Assembly: GCA_965200235.1 (NCBI GenBank)
Contig: OZ241339.1
Location: forward strand, 3,300,239 to 3,364,238
Origin: Azotimanducus chitobiosivorans
Lineage (GTDB): Bacteria; Pseudomonadota; Gammaproteobacteria; Pseudomonadales; Azotimanducaceae
Direction of reading: 5' to 3'
Length of the DNA: 64,000 bases
In this document: positions 22,323-31,033 of the stretch, piece after piece
Numbering within the stretch: the stretch's first letter is position 1
How the letters are laid out: each line of letters opens with the position of its first letter
Notes under the pieces: generated by a model
What the model saw: the letters and a program-made list of their open reading frames with translations, nothing else
What the model was told of the DNA's origin: nothing
Databases searched by the model: none
Position numbers and translations under genes: made by a program

Positions 22323-22533
22323 AGTTCCTTCTGGATACCAACGCATGCATTGCGCTTGCCGATTGGTCCTTGTGACCTGTTGATTGCGGGACAGGCCAAG
22401 CAACGAAAACTCACGCTTATCACGGCCAACTATAGAGAGTTCGCGTGTCGAAGGGTTAAGTTGGCAAGATTGGACGGGCCAAGATTGGACGGGCCAAGAT
22501 TGGACGGGCCAAGATTGGACGGGCCAAGGTTAA
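22319..22533 (+). pseudogene. vapC toxin remnant (PIN domain)
   Basis: ATG overlapping vapB gives MKFLLDTNACIALAD, the first PIN strand with its catalytic Asp. The sequence then jumps, out of frame, to the VapC C-terminus PCDLLIAGQAKQRKLTLITANYREF, skipping about 80-90 residues. A second frameshift follows REF, after which the expected RVEGLSWQDW can be read in another frame. From there a 15-bp unit repeats four times and extends the end as WTGQD repeats to a TAA at 22533. Three independent lesions mean no RNase activity is expected. Confidence 0.85.
22466..22525. repeat. four tandem 15-bp repeats at the vapC 3' end
   Basis: AAGATTGGACGGGCC is repeated four times exactly (22466-22480, 22481-22495, 22496-22510, 22511-22525). 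In the ancestral vapC frame it encodes repeated Q-D-W-T-G, a duplication of the normal terminal QDW codons. The unit is divisible by three, so slippage kept frame. Confidence 0.92.
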
Positions 22534-22544
22534 ATAGGCAATTT

Positions 22545-23874
22545 CACTACTGTCCCAACGTTTGACTTCGATCAGTGTATAACATATTGATGAACATCAC
22601 ATAATCGAAAATTCCATCCGTTTTCGACTTGAACTCGGAGCCGCCCTGTAGCATTGTCGAGCCGTCTCCGCGCAGAAAGGTCACCTTGTCATGTACGCAG
22701 GAAGGCTCGTGTTCGCCCAGGTCATGGACCATCTCCCCTGGCACAAGTTCCACCAGTTCGTGGACGAGTACGGCGGCAGCCGCAAGGTCAAGTCGTTCAG
22801 CTGCCCGGACCAGTACCGGTGCATGGCGTTCGCCCAGCTCACCTACCGCTCAAGCCTGCGCGACATCGAGGCCTGCCTCCGCGCCCAGCCCGGCAAGCTC
22901 TACCACATGGGCATCCGCGGCGGCGTGTCGAGGAACACGCTGTCCAACGCCAACAACGTCAGGGACTGGCGCATCCACGCCGCGTTCGCCCAGCACCTGA
23001 TCCACGAGGCGAGGCGCCTCCACCGCCGGGATGCCCACGGCCTGGACATCGACAGCACGGTCCACGCGCTGGACTCGTCCACCATCGACCTGTGCCTCTC
23101 CCTGTTCCCCTGGGCGCGGTTCCGCAAGGCCAAGGGCGCCGTCAAGCTGCACACGCTCCTCGACCTGCGGGGCAGCATCCCGGCGTTCATCCACATCTCG
23201 GACGGGAAGCTCCACGACGTCAACGTCCTCGACATGCTCGTCCCCGAGCCCGGCGCCTTCCACATCATGGACCGCGCCTACCTCGACTTCTCCCGCCTCC
23301 ACGCGCTGCACCTGCACGGCGCCCGCTTCGTCCTGCGCGCGAAGAAGAACACGAAGCTGCGGCGCCTCTGCTCGAACCCGGCCGACCGGGCGACAGGCGT
23401 CGTCTGCGACCAGGTGGTCCGGCCGGACGGCGCGACGTCGTCGAAGGACTATCCCGACAAGCTGCGCCGCGTCAAGTATGTCGACAGGGAACGGAACAAG
23501 ACCCTGGTCTTCCTCACCAACGACTTCGTCCTGCCCCCGCTGGCCATCGCCGAACTCTACCGGGCGCGGTGGCGGGTGGAGCTCTTCTTCAAATGGATCA
23601 AGCAGCATCTGAGGATCAAGTCGTTCTTCGGCACGTCGGAGAACGCGGTGAAGACCCAGATATGGATCGCCGTCTCGGTCCATGTCCTGATCGCGATCAT
23701 CAGGAAGCGACTCGGGATCGAGGCCAGCCTTCACACAATCCTACAGATCCTGAGCGTCAGCCCGTTCGAGAAAATCACACTGGATCAACTACTTACCGAA
23801 ACGCCGAACAGAAACCAGATGCCGCCTTATCATAAGCAATTGAAATTGTTCGATTAAACGTTGGGACACTACTG
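22545..23874 (+). mobile_element. complete IS4-type insertion sequence (1330 bp) with target duplication
   Basis: Terminal inverted repeats CACTACTGTCCCAACGTTTG (left) and CAGTAGTGTCCCAACGTTTA (right, reversed) bound one transposase gene. The 9-bp direct repeat AGGCAATTT occurs at 22536-22544 and again at 23875-23883, which defines both ends precisely. GC-rich third positions differ from the host genes, so the element is a recent arrival from a high-GC donor. It lies between the vapC remnant and the esterase gene, 63 bp before the latter's start. Confidence 0.93.
22691..23857 (+). CDS. IS4-family DDE transposase
   Basis: 388-aa transposase with an N-terminal DUF4372-like DNA-binding part (FAQVMDHLPWHKFHQFVDEYGGSRKVKSFSCPDQYRCMAFAQLTYR, here split by memory of the family) and a DDE domain. 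Key segments are LDSSTIDLC (first Asp), HIMDRAYLDF (second Asp) and LYRARWRVELFFKWIKQHLRIKSFFG (Y-x2-R-x3-E-x6-K signature with the Glu). The frame is open and complete, so the element may be active. Almost every codon ends in G or C, unlike the flanking genes. Overlapping long frames on either strand are consequences of that bias. Confidence 0.92.
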   Translation: MYAGRLVFAQVMDHLPWHKFHQFVDEYGGSRKVKSFSCPDQYRCMAFAQLTYRSSLRDIEACLRAQPGKLYHMGIRGGVSRNTLSNANNVRDWRIHAAFAQHLIHEARRLHRRDAHGLDIDSTVHALDSSTIDLCLSLFPWARFRKAKGAVKLHTLLDLRGSIPAFIHISDGKLHDVNVLDMLVPEPGAFHIMDRAYLDFSRLHALHLHGARFVLRAKKNTKLRRLCSNPADRATGVVCDQVVRPDGATSSKDYPDKLRRVKYVDRERNKTLVFLTNDFVLPPLAIAELYRARWRVELFFKWIKQHLRIKSFFGTSENAVKTQIWIAVSVHVLIAIIRKRLGIEASLHTILQILSVSPFEKITLDQLLTETPNRNQMPPYHKQLKLFD

Positions 23875-23937
23875 AGGCAATTTGAGACCGTGCGCGCTTC
23901 TTCCAAGCCGCCAGCCGAAACACAATAGAATACCCAC

Positions 23938-24585
23938 ATGAAACTCGACTACCTCGAACGAAGCACCGGCTCAAACTCGGTCGGCACTGTCATTTGGCTG
24001 CACGGGCTCGGCGCGGATGCAACTGACTTCGAGCCGCTGGTGCCTGTGCTGAAGCTCGATCAGCCGCTCAAGTTTGTGTTCCCCAACGCGCCGAAGCGAC
24101 CGGTCACGATCAACGGCGGCATGGAGATGCGCGCCTGGTACGACGTCGATCTATCGGCGCCGCTCGCCAGCAGCGCGGACATTGATGCTTCCACCGCCGC
24201 GATTCTTGCTCTCGCAGAACAAATGCGCGGCGAGGGCGGCACCGACAACATCGCCCTCGCTGGCTTCTCGCAAGGCGGCGTGATCGCGCTCAACGCCTTG
24301 GTCACCGCCAAAACGAAGTTCCGCGGCGTCATGGCGCTGTCGACCTACGTCCACAACGCCGAAGGGCTTATGGATATTGTGCGGCTTGAGAATCTCGACA
24401 CGCCGGTGTTTATGGCGCACGGCCTGCTCGATCCCATGATCCCCGCGCACCGCGGCGTTGCCTCGCGCGAAGCCTTGAACGCCCTTGGCTACCCGATCGA
24501 ATGGCGCGAGTACCGCATGGGACACGAGGTCTGCCCGCAGGAGATTTCGGACATCAGTCGTTGGCTCAACAAGGTATTTGGCTGA
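23938..24585 (+). CDS. carboxylesterase/phospholipase family serine hydrolase
   Basis: 215-aa small alpha/beta-hydrolase of the EstB/YpfH/acyl-protein-thioesterase group. It shows IWLHGLGADATDFEPL, FPNAPKRPVTINGGMEMRAWYD, nucleophile GFSQGG (Ser ~116), FMAHGLLDPMIP with the acid Asp, and the His in MGHEV near the C-terminus. Cytoplasmic, with no signal sequence. It cleaves short acyl esters, but the natural substrate is not evident. First gene of an eight-gene overlapping run. The IS insertion 63 bp upstream may have replaced or altered its promoter; TAGAAT at about 23926 could serve as a -10 box. Confidence 0.93.
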   Translation: MKLDYLERSTGSNSVGTVIWLHGLGADATDFEPLVPVLKLDQPLKFVFPNAPKRPVTINGGMEMRAWYDVDLSAPLASSADIDASTAAILALAEQMRGEGGTDNIALAGFSQGGVIALNALVTAKTKFRGVMALSTYVHNAEGLMDIVRLENLDTPVFMAHGLLDPMIPAHRGVASREALNALGYPIEWREYRMGHEVCPQEISDISRWLNKVFG

Positions 24586-25508
24586 TGCATCGCGTGTTCG
24601 TCGATGGCAGCACCGGGACAACTGGGCTTGACATCATCACTCGCTTGCGGGCGCGCTTCGACCTAGAGTTGATCACACTCGATGCGTCTGATCGGCGCGA
24701 TATGAATGCGCGTATTGACGCCATCCATGCCGCCGATGTGTCCGTGCTCTGCCTGCCGGATGACGCTGCCCAAGCGCTGGTCTCCGCGCTCGGCAACAGC
24801 GACGCACGGCTGCTCGACGCAAGTTCCCGACATCGCACCGATCCGAGCTGGGCTTATGGGCTACCGGAGCTGTGCGAAGGCCAGCGGGCGCGCATCGCAT
24901 CGAGCATGCGAGTCTCCAATCCAGGCTGCTACCCGACCGGATTTTTATTGACCGTGCGTCCGCTCGTCGATGCTGGACTCATCGACAAGAAGGCCGAACT
25001 CACGATGCACGCGGTCTCGGGCTATTCGGGCGGCGGCAAGCAGATGATCGCGAGATATGAGGCGGCGGCGCACAATCTCGCGGCGCGTCCCTATGCGCTC
25101 GCGCTCAATCACAAGCACCTGCCGGAGATGCGCGTTCATGCGCGGCTTGACCGAGCGCCGCTCTTCTCGCCCATGGTGTCGAACTATTACAAGGGCATGA
25201 TCACGCAAGTGCCGCTCTGCGCAAGCGCAAGCCAGCAACAAGTCCACCAGCTTCTCCACGAGCGCTATTCGGATGAGCCGTTTGTTCATGTCCATCCGCT
25301 CGACGATACGACGTGCCTTGACCAAGGCGCGCTGCCGGCAGATGGCGCCAATGACACCAATCGTATCGACCTCTTCGTTTTCGGCGATGATGCGCATGTG
25401 TTGCTGACAGCGCGGTTCGACAACCTTGGCAAGGGCGCGTGCGGCGCGGCCATGCAAAACCTCAATCTGATGCTTGGTATTGACGAATGTACAGGACTGC
25501 ATAGATGA
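24585..25508 (+). CDS. argC: N-acetyl-gamma-glutamyl-phosphate reductase, short type
   Basis: 307-aa ArgC, the NADPH-dependent third step of arginine synthesis that reduces N-acetylglutamyl phosphate. The N-terminus has the nucleotide loop FVDGSTGTTGLDI, and the catalytic Cys115 sits in SNPGCYPTG. HAVSGYSGGGKQMI and the C-terminal GKGACGAAMQNLN are further family marks. The length matches the shorter type-2 ArgC. ATG 24585 overlaps the esterase stop by one base (TGATG); the earlier in-frame start would lie inside the esterase. The rest of the arg pathway is not in the window. Confidence 0.95.
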   Translation: MHRVFVDGSTGTTGLDIITRLRARFDLELITLDASDRRDMNARIDAIHAADVSVLCLPDDAAQALVSALGNSDARLLDASSRHRTDPSWAYGLPELCEGQRARIASSMRVSNPGCYPTGFLLTVRPLVDAGLIDKKAELTMHAVSGYSGGGKQMIARYEAAAHNLAARPYALALNHKHLPEMRVHARLDRAPLFSPMVSNYYKGMITQVPLCASASQQQVHQLLHERYSDEPFVHVHPLDDTTCLDQGALPADGANDTNRIDLFVFGDDAHVLLTARFDNLGKGACGAAMQNLNLMLGIDECTGLHR

Positions 25509-26809
25509 CGACCGGCTTGACACTCGGTGCCTTGCGTGCGTGTCCGCCGAGCGAGCGCATGCGCCTGCTTGATCAACTACGCGACGAGCATCGCGCGCTG
25601 CAAGCGCTCGGCCTCGCCCTCGACCTCACGCGCGGCAAACCGGCTGCGGAGCAACTCGACATCTCGGATGCGATGGACGGGCTGTTGCAAGAAGGCAGCA
25701 ATTCGGTCGATGGCATAGACGCCCGAAACTACGGCACACTCGAAGGCTTGGTTGAAGCGCGCGAACTTGGCGCTCGGCTGCTCGATGTCGATGCTTCGGA
25801 TGTCATCGCGTGGAACAACGCGAGCCTGACCTTGATGTACTATCTGCTGCACTTCGCGCATCATCTTGGAATCAATGGCCGCCCGCCGTGGCAGTCCGTA
25901 TGTGGCGATGATGCCGTCAAATTCCTCTGTCCAGTACCGGGCTATGATCGCCACTTCACCCTCACCGAAGCGCTTGGCATCGAGATGATCAATGTGCCTT
26001 TGCTCGATGACGGGCCTGATATGGATCGAATCGAGTCGCTTGTCCGAGACGATTCGCTCATCAAAGGCATCTGGAACGTGCCGAAGCATTCCAACCCAAC
26101 CGGCGTCACCTACTCCGATGCCGTCGTTGACCGCCTTGCCGCCTTGCCGCGCATGGCCGGCGAAGGTTTTTTGGTGCTGATGGACAACGCCTACGGCGTG
26201 CATGACCTGCATTTCCCAGGCCCGCGCCTGAAGTCACCATTGGCGGCGGCGAGGCAAGTCGGCACGCAAGACCAAATGGCGCTGTTCGCCTCTACGTCAA
26301 AGATCACCTACGCTGGCTCAGGGGTCAGCTTCTTCGCGGCGGGCGCGCACCTTCGAAAAGCCATGTTGAAGGGGCTTTCCGTGCTCGCGGTGGGGCCGGA
26401 CAAGGTCAATCAACTGCGCCACGCACGCTTTCTTGAAGGCCGCATTGAAGAACAGATGCGCGCACAGGCCGCACTCATGCGGCCAAAATTCGAACTCGTG
26501 GAGCAGCGCTTGGCGAAAGGACTCGCGGGACTTGCCGAGTGGAACACGCCGACAGGCGGCTACTTCGTGTCGGTCAATCTTGCGCCAGGCACCGCCACGC
26601 GCTGCGTCGAACTCGCGCGCGAAGCTGGCGTTGCGCTCACGCCCGCAGGCGCGGCCTTTCCTTACGGCAGCGATCCGGAAGATCGCCATATTCGCCTTGC
26701 GCCGAGTTTTGCTGCGCTTGATGACCTCGGCGAAGCCATGGACGCTTTCGTCCTGTGCGCGCGGCTCGCGACGCTCGAGTCGATTGACAAGAAGGCGGCG
26801 CGCTCATGA
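25505..26809 (+). CDS. PLP-dependent aspartate-aminotransferase-like enzyme (class I, PF12897 type)
   Basis: 434-aa fold-type I aminotransferase. LDLTRGKPAAEQLD and NYGTLEGLVEAREL near the N-terminus and NVPKHSNPTGVTYSD and LMDNAYGVHDL in the middle fit the aspartate aminotransferase subgroup known from actinobacteria (PF12897), with the Schiff-base Lys266 in ASTSKITYAGSG. C-terminal RLAPSFAALDDL matches the substrate Arg region. It probably transfers the amino group of aspartate or alanine to 2-oxoglutarate. The start overlaps the argC stop (ATGA) and the stop overlaps the helicase start (ATGA). Substrate preference unproven. Confidence 0.9.
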   Translation: MTTGLTLGALRACPPSERMRLLDQLRDEHRALQALGLALDLTRGKPAAEQLDISDAMDGLLQEGSNSVDGIDARNYGTLEGLVEARELGARLLDVDASDVIAWNNASLTLMYYLLHFAHHLGINGRPPWQSVCGDDAVKFLCPVPGYDRHFTLTEALGIEMINVPLLDDGPDMDRIESLVRDDSLIKGIWNVPKHSNPTGVTYSDAVVDRLAALPRMAGEGFLVLMDNAYGVHDLHFPGPRLKSPLAAARQVGTQDQMALFASTSKITYAGSGVSFFAAGAHLRKAMLKGLSVLAVGPDKVNQLRHARFLEGRIEEQMRAQAALMRPKFELVEQRLAKGLAGLAEWNTPTGGYFVSVNLAPGTATRCVELAREAGVALTPAGAAFPYGSDPEDRHIRLAPSFAALDDLGEAMDAFVLCARLATLESIDKKAARS

Positions 26810-28029
26810 CCCGCAAGCGACGCGAATGGTCGCTCGATGAATTCAAAGTCGCCGAAGCGCCGGGGCTTGACCGCTTTCACGATTTCGGCCTGCCCTTGCC
26901 GCTGATGCGCGGCATCGCACGACTCGGCTTCGAATACTGCACGCCCATCCAGAGCGAAGCGCTGCCCTACGCCTTGAGCGATTACGACATCGTTGGTCAA
27001 GCGCAAACGGGTACCGGCAAGACGGCAGCGTTTCTCATCGCGCTCATCACGCATCAGCTTGAGAATCCGTTGCCGGCGCCGCGCGAGCCGGGCTTTCCGC
27101 GTTCGCTCATCCTCGCGCCGACGCGCGAGCTCGCCATGCAGATCGCCGATGATGCCGTTGAGATTGCGCGCTATTGCTCGACGCGCGTGGTGTCCGTCAT
27201 CGGCGGTATGGATTTCGAGCGGCAGCGCCTGCGTCTTGCCGAGGACGCCATCGATATCCTCGTCGCGACGCCGGGCAGATTGATCGACTTCTCGCGCCGC
27301 CGACATGTTGATTTGAGTCGCGTGGAATCGCTCGTCATCGACGAAGCTGATCGATTGATGGACATGGGCTTCATTCCCGATGTGCGCAGGATCGTGCTGA
27401 TGACACCGCACAAGAAAGCGCGCCAGACACTCTTCTTCAGTGCCACCTACAACGACGATGTGAAGCGCATCGCCGAATCCTGGACCCGAGAGGCCATTCA
27501 TATTCAAGTCAAGCCTGAGCAGATTGCCGCCGAGAGCATCGACCAGCAATTCTGGATGGTCGGTCGCAAGGACAAGCTCAGTGTGCTGAAAGCGCTGCTC
27601 GACACCGTCGGGGGCACCCGTGTGCTGGTGTTCGTGAATCGGCGTGATCAAGGCGCTCGTGTGGCCGAAGGCCTCAAGCGGCTCGGTGCAAACTGTCAAT
27701 TGCTGACCGGCGATGTGCCGCAGAAAAAGCGCCTCAAGGTGCTGTCGCGCTTTCGCGACGGCGAATCACCGACCCTGGTCGCGACGGATGTCGCTGGTCG
27801 TGGTCTGCATGTGGAAGCCATCTCACATGTCGTAAACTTCGACCTTCCCTATGAGGCGGACGACTATGTGCATCGCATTGGCCGCACCGGGCGAGCGGGC
27901 GCCGAGGGCAAGGCAGTGAGTTTCGTGTGCGAAGACGATGCCTTCTCGTTGCCCGCCATCGAAGAGGTGCTTGGGTCAGCCGCCAATTGCGTGCATCCGC
28001 CTGAATCGCTGCTCGAGACGCTCAAGTGA
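26806..28029 (+). CDS. DEAD-box RNA helicase, RhlB-like
   Basis: 407-aa superfamily-2 helicase with all core motifs: the Q motif before TPIQSEALP, I AQTGTGKT, Ia PTRELA, GG at VIGG, Ib TPGRLIDF, II DEAD in VIDEADRLMDMGFI, III FSATYN, IV VLVFVNRR, V ATDVAGRGL and VI HRIGRTGRAG. The N- and C-terminal extensions are short, as in RhlB. The role would be RNA unwinding in decay or ribosome assembly. It is embedded in an amino-acid synthesis run by 4-bp overlaps on both sides, so co-transcription is likely, though the functional link is loose. Confidence 0.92.
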   Translation: MTRKRREWSLDEFKVAEAPGLDRFHDFGLPLPLMRGIARLGFEYCTPIQSEALPYALSDYDIVGQAQTGTGKTAAFLIALITHQLENPLPAPREPGFPRSLILAPTRELAMQIADDAVEIARYCSTRVVSVIGGMDFERQRLRLAEDAIDILVATPGRLIDFSRRRHVDLSRVESLVIDEADRLMDMGFIPDVRRIVLMTPHKKARQTLFFSATYNDDVKRIAESWTREAIHIQVKPEQIAAESIDQQFWMVGRKDKLSVLKALLDTVGGTRVLVFVNRRDQGARVAEGLKRLGANCQLLTGDVPQKKRLKVLSRFRDGESPTLVATDVAGRGLHVEAISHVVNFDLPYEADDYVHRIGRTGRAGAEGKAVSFVCEDDAFSLPAIEEVLGSAANCVHPPESLLETLK

Positions 28030-29093
28030 GCGTCGGCACACGCGGCATCATCATACTTGCGGCGTTGGTTGTCATCGCCGCAGGCATCAAGGCGGCGCAG
28101 GCGCTGATGGTGCCGTTTCTCCTGTCCGTGTTCGTCGCGACGATCGCTAGCACGCCTTTGCTATGGCTTGAACGACATCGGGTGCCGAAAGTCTTCGCCA
28201 TCATCGTCGTTATCAGCACGCTCATGGCCGCACTGCTTGCGGTCGGCGCGCTCTTCACGCAATCGCTCGGCCAGTTCACGGAATTGCTGCCAGCCTATCA
28301 ACAACGACTCGAAACCCTGTTTCAAGCCCTGCTCGACTGGGTGGTGGCGCAGGGTCTGCCGCGGCCCGCAGACTATACGGAAGTGTTCGACCCAGGCACG
28401 GCGCTGCAGCTTGCGGGCAATACCTTGCGCGGCTTGGGCGGCGTGCTCAGCAACGGCTTCCTGATTTTGCTGACCGTCATCTTCGTGCTCGCCGAAGCAT
28501 CGACAATTCGCCCGAAACTGGTCGCGGCCTTGCAGAACCCGCACCGCGACTTGCCGCACTTCGAGCGGTTTGCGACCACGCTCAATCGCTATATGGCCAT
28601 CAAGGCCAGCACCAGCCTGCTCACTGGCGTCCTGCTCGGCGGCTTCCTTGCCGTCATCGGCGTCGATTTTCCGTTCCTGTGGGGACTGCTCGCCTTCTTT
28701 CTTAACTTCGTGCCGGCGATCGGCTCGATCATCGCCGCCGTGCCACCGGTGCTGCTCGCGCTCATGCAAGGCGATGGCGGACTTGGACTCGCGCTGGTGA
28801 CCGGCATTGGCTTTCTTGCCGTCAACGTTCTGATCGGTAATTTCATTGAGCCGAGATTCCTCGGCGCAGGTCTCGGCCTGTCGGCCTTGGTGGTGCTGCT
28901 ATCGATCATCTTTTGGGGTTGGATGCTCGGGCCGGTGGGCATGTTGCTCGCGGTGCCCTTGACGGTCACCCTCAAGATTGCCTTGGACGCAGGCGAATCG
29001 ACGCGGCGGCTTGGTCTGCTGCTCGGCCCGGCGCGAGCAGCGGGACAGGCGCAGGAAGAACAGACGGGCGCGCAATCGCATGAGGCAGTTTGA
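28026..29093 (+). CDS. AI-2E/PerM-family membrane transporter
   Basis: 355-aa integral membrane protein of the AI-2 exporter (AI-2E, former UPF0118/PerM) family, with about eight hydrophobic segments in the usual 3 + 5 layout. A soluble loop (~85-145) is followed by FLWGLLAFFLNFVPAIGSIIAAVPPVLLAL, carrying the family signature NFVPxIGS, and by IEPRFLGAGLGLSALVVLLSIIFWGWMLGPVGMLLAVPLTV. Members export diverse small molecules or act in Na+/H+ exchange, so the substrate is open. The last 14 bp overlap hisC. Confidence 0.92.
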   Translation: MSVGTRGIIILAALVVIAAGIKAAQALMVPFLLSVFVATIASTPLLWLERHRVPKVFAIIVVISTLMAALLAVGALFTQSLGQFTELLPAYQQRLETLFQALLDWVVAQGLPRPADYTEVFDPGTALQLAGNTLRGLGGVLSNGFLILLTVIFVLAEASTIRPKLVAALQNPHRDLPHFERFATTLNRYMAIKASTSLLTGVLLGGFLAVIGVDFPFLWGLLAFFLNFVPAIGSIIAAVPPVLLALMQGDGGLGLALVTGIGFLAVNVLIGNFIEPRFLGAGLGLSALVVLLSIIFWGWMLGPVGMLLAVPLTVTLKIALDAGESTRRLGLLLGPARAAGQAQEEQTGAQSHEAV

Positions 29094-30147
29094 GCGAGAC
29101 CACATTCATTCGATGACCGGATACACGCCAGGCGAGCAGCCTTGCGAACCCGGCGTGGTCAAACTGAATACCAACGAGAATCCATTTCCGGCGAGCGCCA
29201 AGGTGTTCGAGGCACTTCGTGACTTTGATGCGGCGAGCCTGCGCAAGTATCCAGAACCAGATTGTCGAACGCTGCGAGAAGCTATTGCCGCCGAGCTTCG
29301 ACTGAGCGAGGCGCAAGTGCTTGTCACCAACGGCGGCGACGAGCTGCTGCGCATGGTGTTCACGACGTTTTGCGCGCCGGATTCTTTTGTGCTCAGCACC
29401 GAGCCGACCTATTCCCTCTACCCGGTGCTCGCCGCCTTGCATCAATGCAAATTCGTCGGCGTGAATCTTGACGATGGGCACGGATTGCCCGTGGACTTGG
29501 CGAAGCACGTTCGCGACTTGGCGCCGAGTCTTGTGTTGATCGTCAATCCGCACGCGCCAACTGGCCGGCTCTTCTCCCTGCAAGCGTTGGGCGACTTGGC
29601 GCGCAATGTCCCCGGCGTCTTGCTCGTTGACGAGGCCTATGTCGATTTCGTGGCGCCAGAGCAAGGGCATGACAGTGTTGCATTCATGGCCGAGCATCCG
29701 AATGTGATCTTGCTGCGAACCTTCAGCAAGGGGTATTCGCTCGCGGGGATCAGGCTTGGATTCGGACTTGGCGCGGAGGCGCTTATCGCGCCGATGGCAA
29801 CGAAGGTGCGCGACAGCTACAACGTAGACGGAGTTGCGCAAGCCTTGGGCCTTGCGGCTTGGCAAGATCAGGCGCATCGAGCCAGGACCGCGACGCGAAT
29901 TCGCCGCGAGCGGACGCGCGTTCGCGAGGCGTTGATTGCGCGCGGCTTTGCAGTACCCGAATCGCACGCCAATTTTGTTCACGCCACGCCGCCCGCCGGA
30001 AGTTCCGCGCACGATCTTTTTCTCGATCTTAAAGACAAGGGCGTGCTGGTGCGCTACTTCGCGCATCCTGGAGACGCCCTTCGCATCACCATCGGCAGCC
30101 GAGCCGAAAACGATGCGCTGCTCGACGCGCTGCCCGCCACACCTTAA
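29080..30147 (+). CDS. hisC: histidinol-phosphate aminotransferase
   Basis: 355-aa PLP enzyme converting imidazole-acetol phosphate and glutamate to histidinol phosphate. Marks are VKLNTNENPFPAS at the N-terminus, KYPEPDCRTLREAIA, GGDELL, VNPHAPTGRLF, LVDEAYVDF, the PLP-Lys in RTFSKGYSLAGIRLGFGL, and the C-terminal LRITIGSRAEND. The start ATG at 29080 begins MRQFERDHI and lies inside the end of the permease gene; a longer frame adds 34 arginine-rich residues with no homology. hisZ, another histidine gene, is at 47264. Confidence 0.95.
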   Translation: MRQFERDHIHSMTGYTPGEQPCEPGVVKLNTNENPFPASAKVFEALRDFDAASLRKYPEPDCRTLREAIAAELRLSEAQVLVTNGGDELLRMVFTTFCAPDSFVLSTEPTYSLYPVLAALHQCKFVGVNLDDGHGLPVDLAKHVRDLAPSLVLIVNPHAPTGRLFSLQALGDLARNVPGVLLVDEAYVDFVAPEQGHDSVAFMAEHPNVILLRTFSKGYSLAGIRLGFGLGAEALIAPMATKVRDSYNVDGVAQALGLAAWQDQAHRARTATRIRRERTRVREALIARGFAVPESHANFVHATPPAGSSAHDLFLDLKDKGVLVRYFAHPGDALRITIGSRAENDALLDALPATP

Positions 30148-30154
30148 GGCAGAC

Positions 30155-31033
30155 ATGCTGCTTGGCATCTTGATGGCGGCCGGATTGGGACTCAATCTCG
30201 GCATCCTGTGCCTTTATCTCTATGCGCTCGTGTTCCTGCGATTCATCGCGCCGGTCCCAGCATGGCGGCGAGGTTTAGGCGCGCGCATCGACGCCGTCAT
30301 CGACCACGCGGTGGATGTCAACCGCTGGCTGATGAACAAGAGGCTCTTGGGCGAAGTCGAAGTCACTTGGCAAGGCAAGGAACGCCTCTCGCGCGACAAG
30401 TGGTTCCTGCTCATTCCAAATCATCAGTCCTGGGTGGACATCATCCTGCTGCAGAACTTGATGCGTGAACACGTGCCAGCCTTGAAGTTTTTCAACAAGC
30501 AGGTGCTCATCTGGCTGCCGCTCGTCGGCCTTGCCATGCACTTTCTCGGCTTCCCCTACCTGAAGCGCTACTCGCGCGAGCAGATTGCGCGTCGCCCGAA
30601 GTTGAAGCAGGTCGATCAAGCGCGCATGAGGCGCGCCATCGAGATATTCGAAAAACGGCCCACCGGCATCATGATCTTTGCCGAGGGCACGCGCTTCACA
30701 GCGGAAAAGCATGCTCGCCAAGCGCCTCCATATCGACACCTGCTGAACCCGCGCTCGGGCGGTGTCGCGACTGTCCTCGCTAGGCTTGGGCACCGCCTCG
30801 AAGCGGTGCTCGATGTCACCATCGTCTATCCCGACGGCAGGCCCGGCTTCTGGGATTTTCTTTGTGGCCGCATGGGCGCGGCGAAGTTCGATGTGCGCGT
30901 ATTGCCGGTGCCCGGGTTCGCAGCCGCGGATGGTCTCGATGAGGATGCTCTGCGGCAGGCAACGCAAGACTGGCTCGGCGAAATATGGCAGGCGCGGGAT
31001 GCACGAATTCGGGCCATCATGGAGGCACGATGA
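30155..31033 (+). CDS. 1-acylglycerol-3-phosphate O-acyltransferase-like (YihG type)
   Basis: 292-aa membrane-anchored PlsC-family acyltransferase. One N-terminal transmembrane segment (GILMAAGLGLNLGILCLYLYALVF, broken here as a hydrophobic run) is followed by block I NHQSWVDI (HX4D) and the FAEGTRFT block. VTIVYPDGRPGFWDFLCGRM in the C-terminal half matches the YihG/YihG-like subgroup. ATG 30155 follows AAGG and starts 7 bp after hisC; the larger frame extends into hisC. It probably acylates lysophosphatidic acid or another lysophospholipid. Distinct from the GYD-fused homologue at 10274-11254. Confidence 0.92.
   Translation: MLLGILMAAGLGLNLGILCLYLYALVFLRFIAPVPAWRRGLGARIDAVIDHAVDVNRWLMNKRLLGEVEVTWQGKERLSRDKWFLLIPNHQSWVDIILLQNLMREHVPALKFFNKQVLIWLPLVGLAMHFLGFPYLKRYSREQIARRPKLKQVDQARMRRAIEIFEKRPTGIMIFAEGTRFTAEKHARQAPPYRHLLNPRSGGVATVLARLGHRLEAVLDVTIVYPDGRPGFWDFLCGRMGAAKFDVRVLPVPGFAAADGLDEDALRQATQDWLGEIWQARDARIRAIMEAR

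Noticed and set aside
22466..22525. Tandem 15-bp repeats considered as a CRISPR array or iteron origin
   Set aside because: There are no spacers, the units abut directly and continue the codon pattern of vapC; no cas or rep gene is near.
22654..23835. Long alternative frames (plus and minus) across the IS transposase, up to 393 codons
   Set aside because: They are low-complexity Pro/Arg/Gly-rich shadows caused by the very high GC third positions of the transposase frame.
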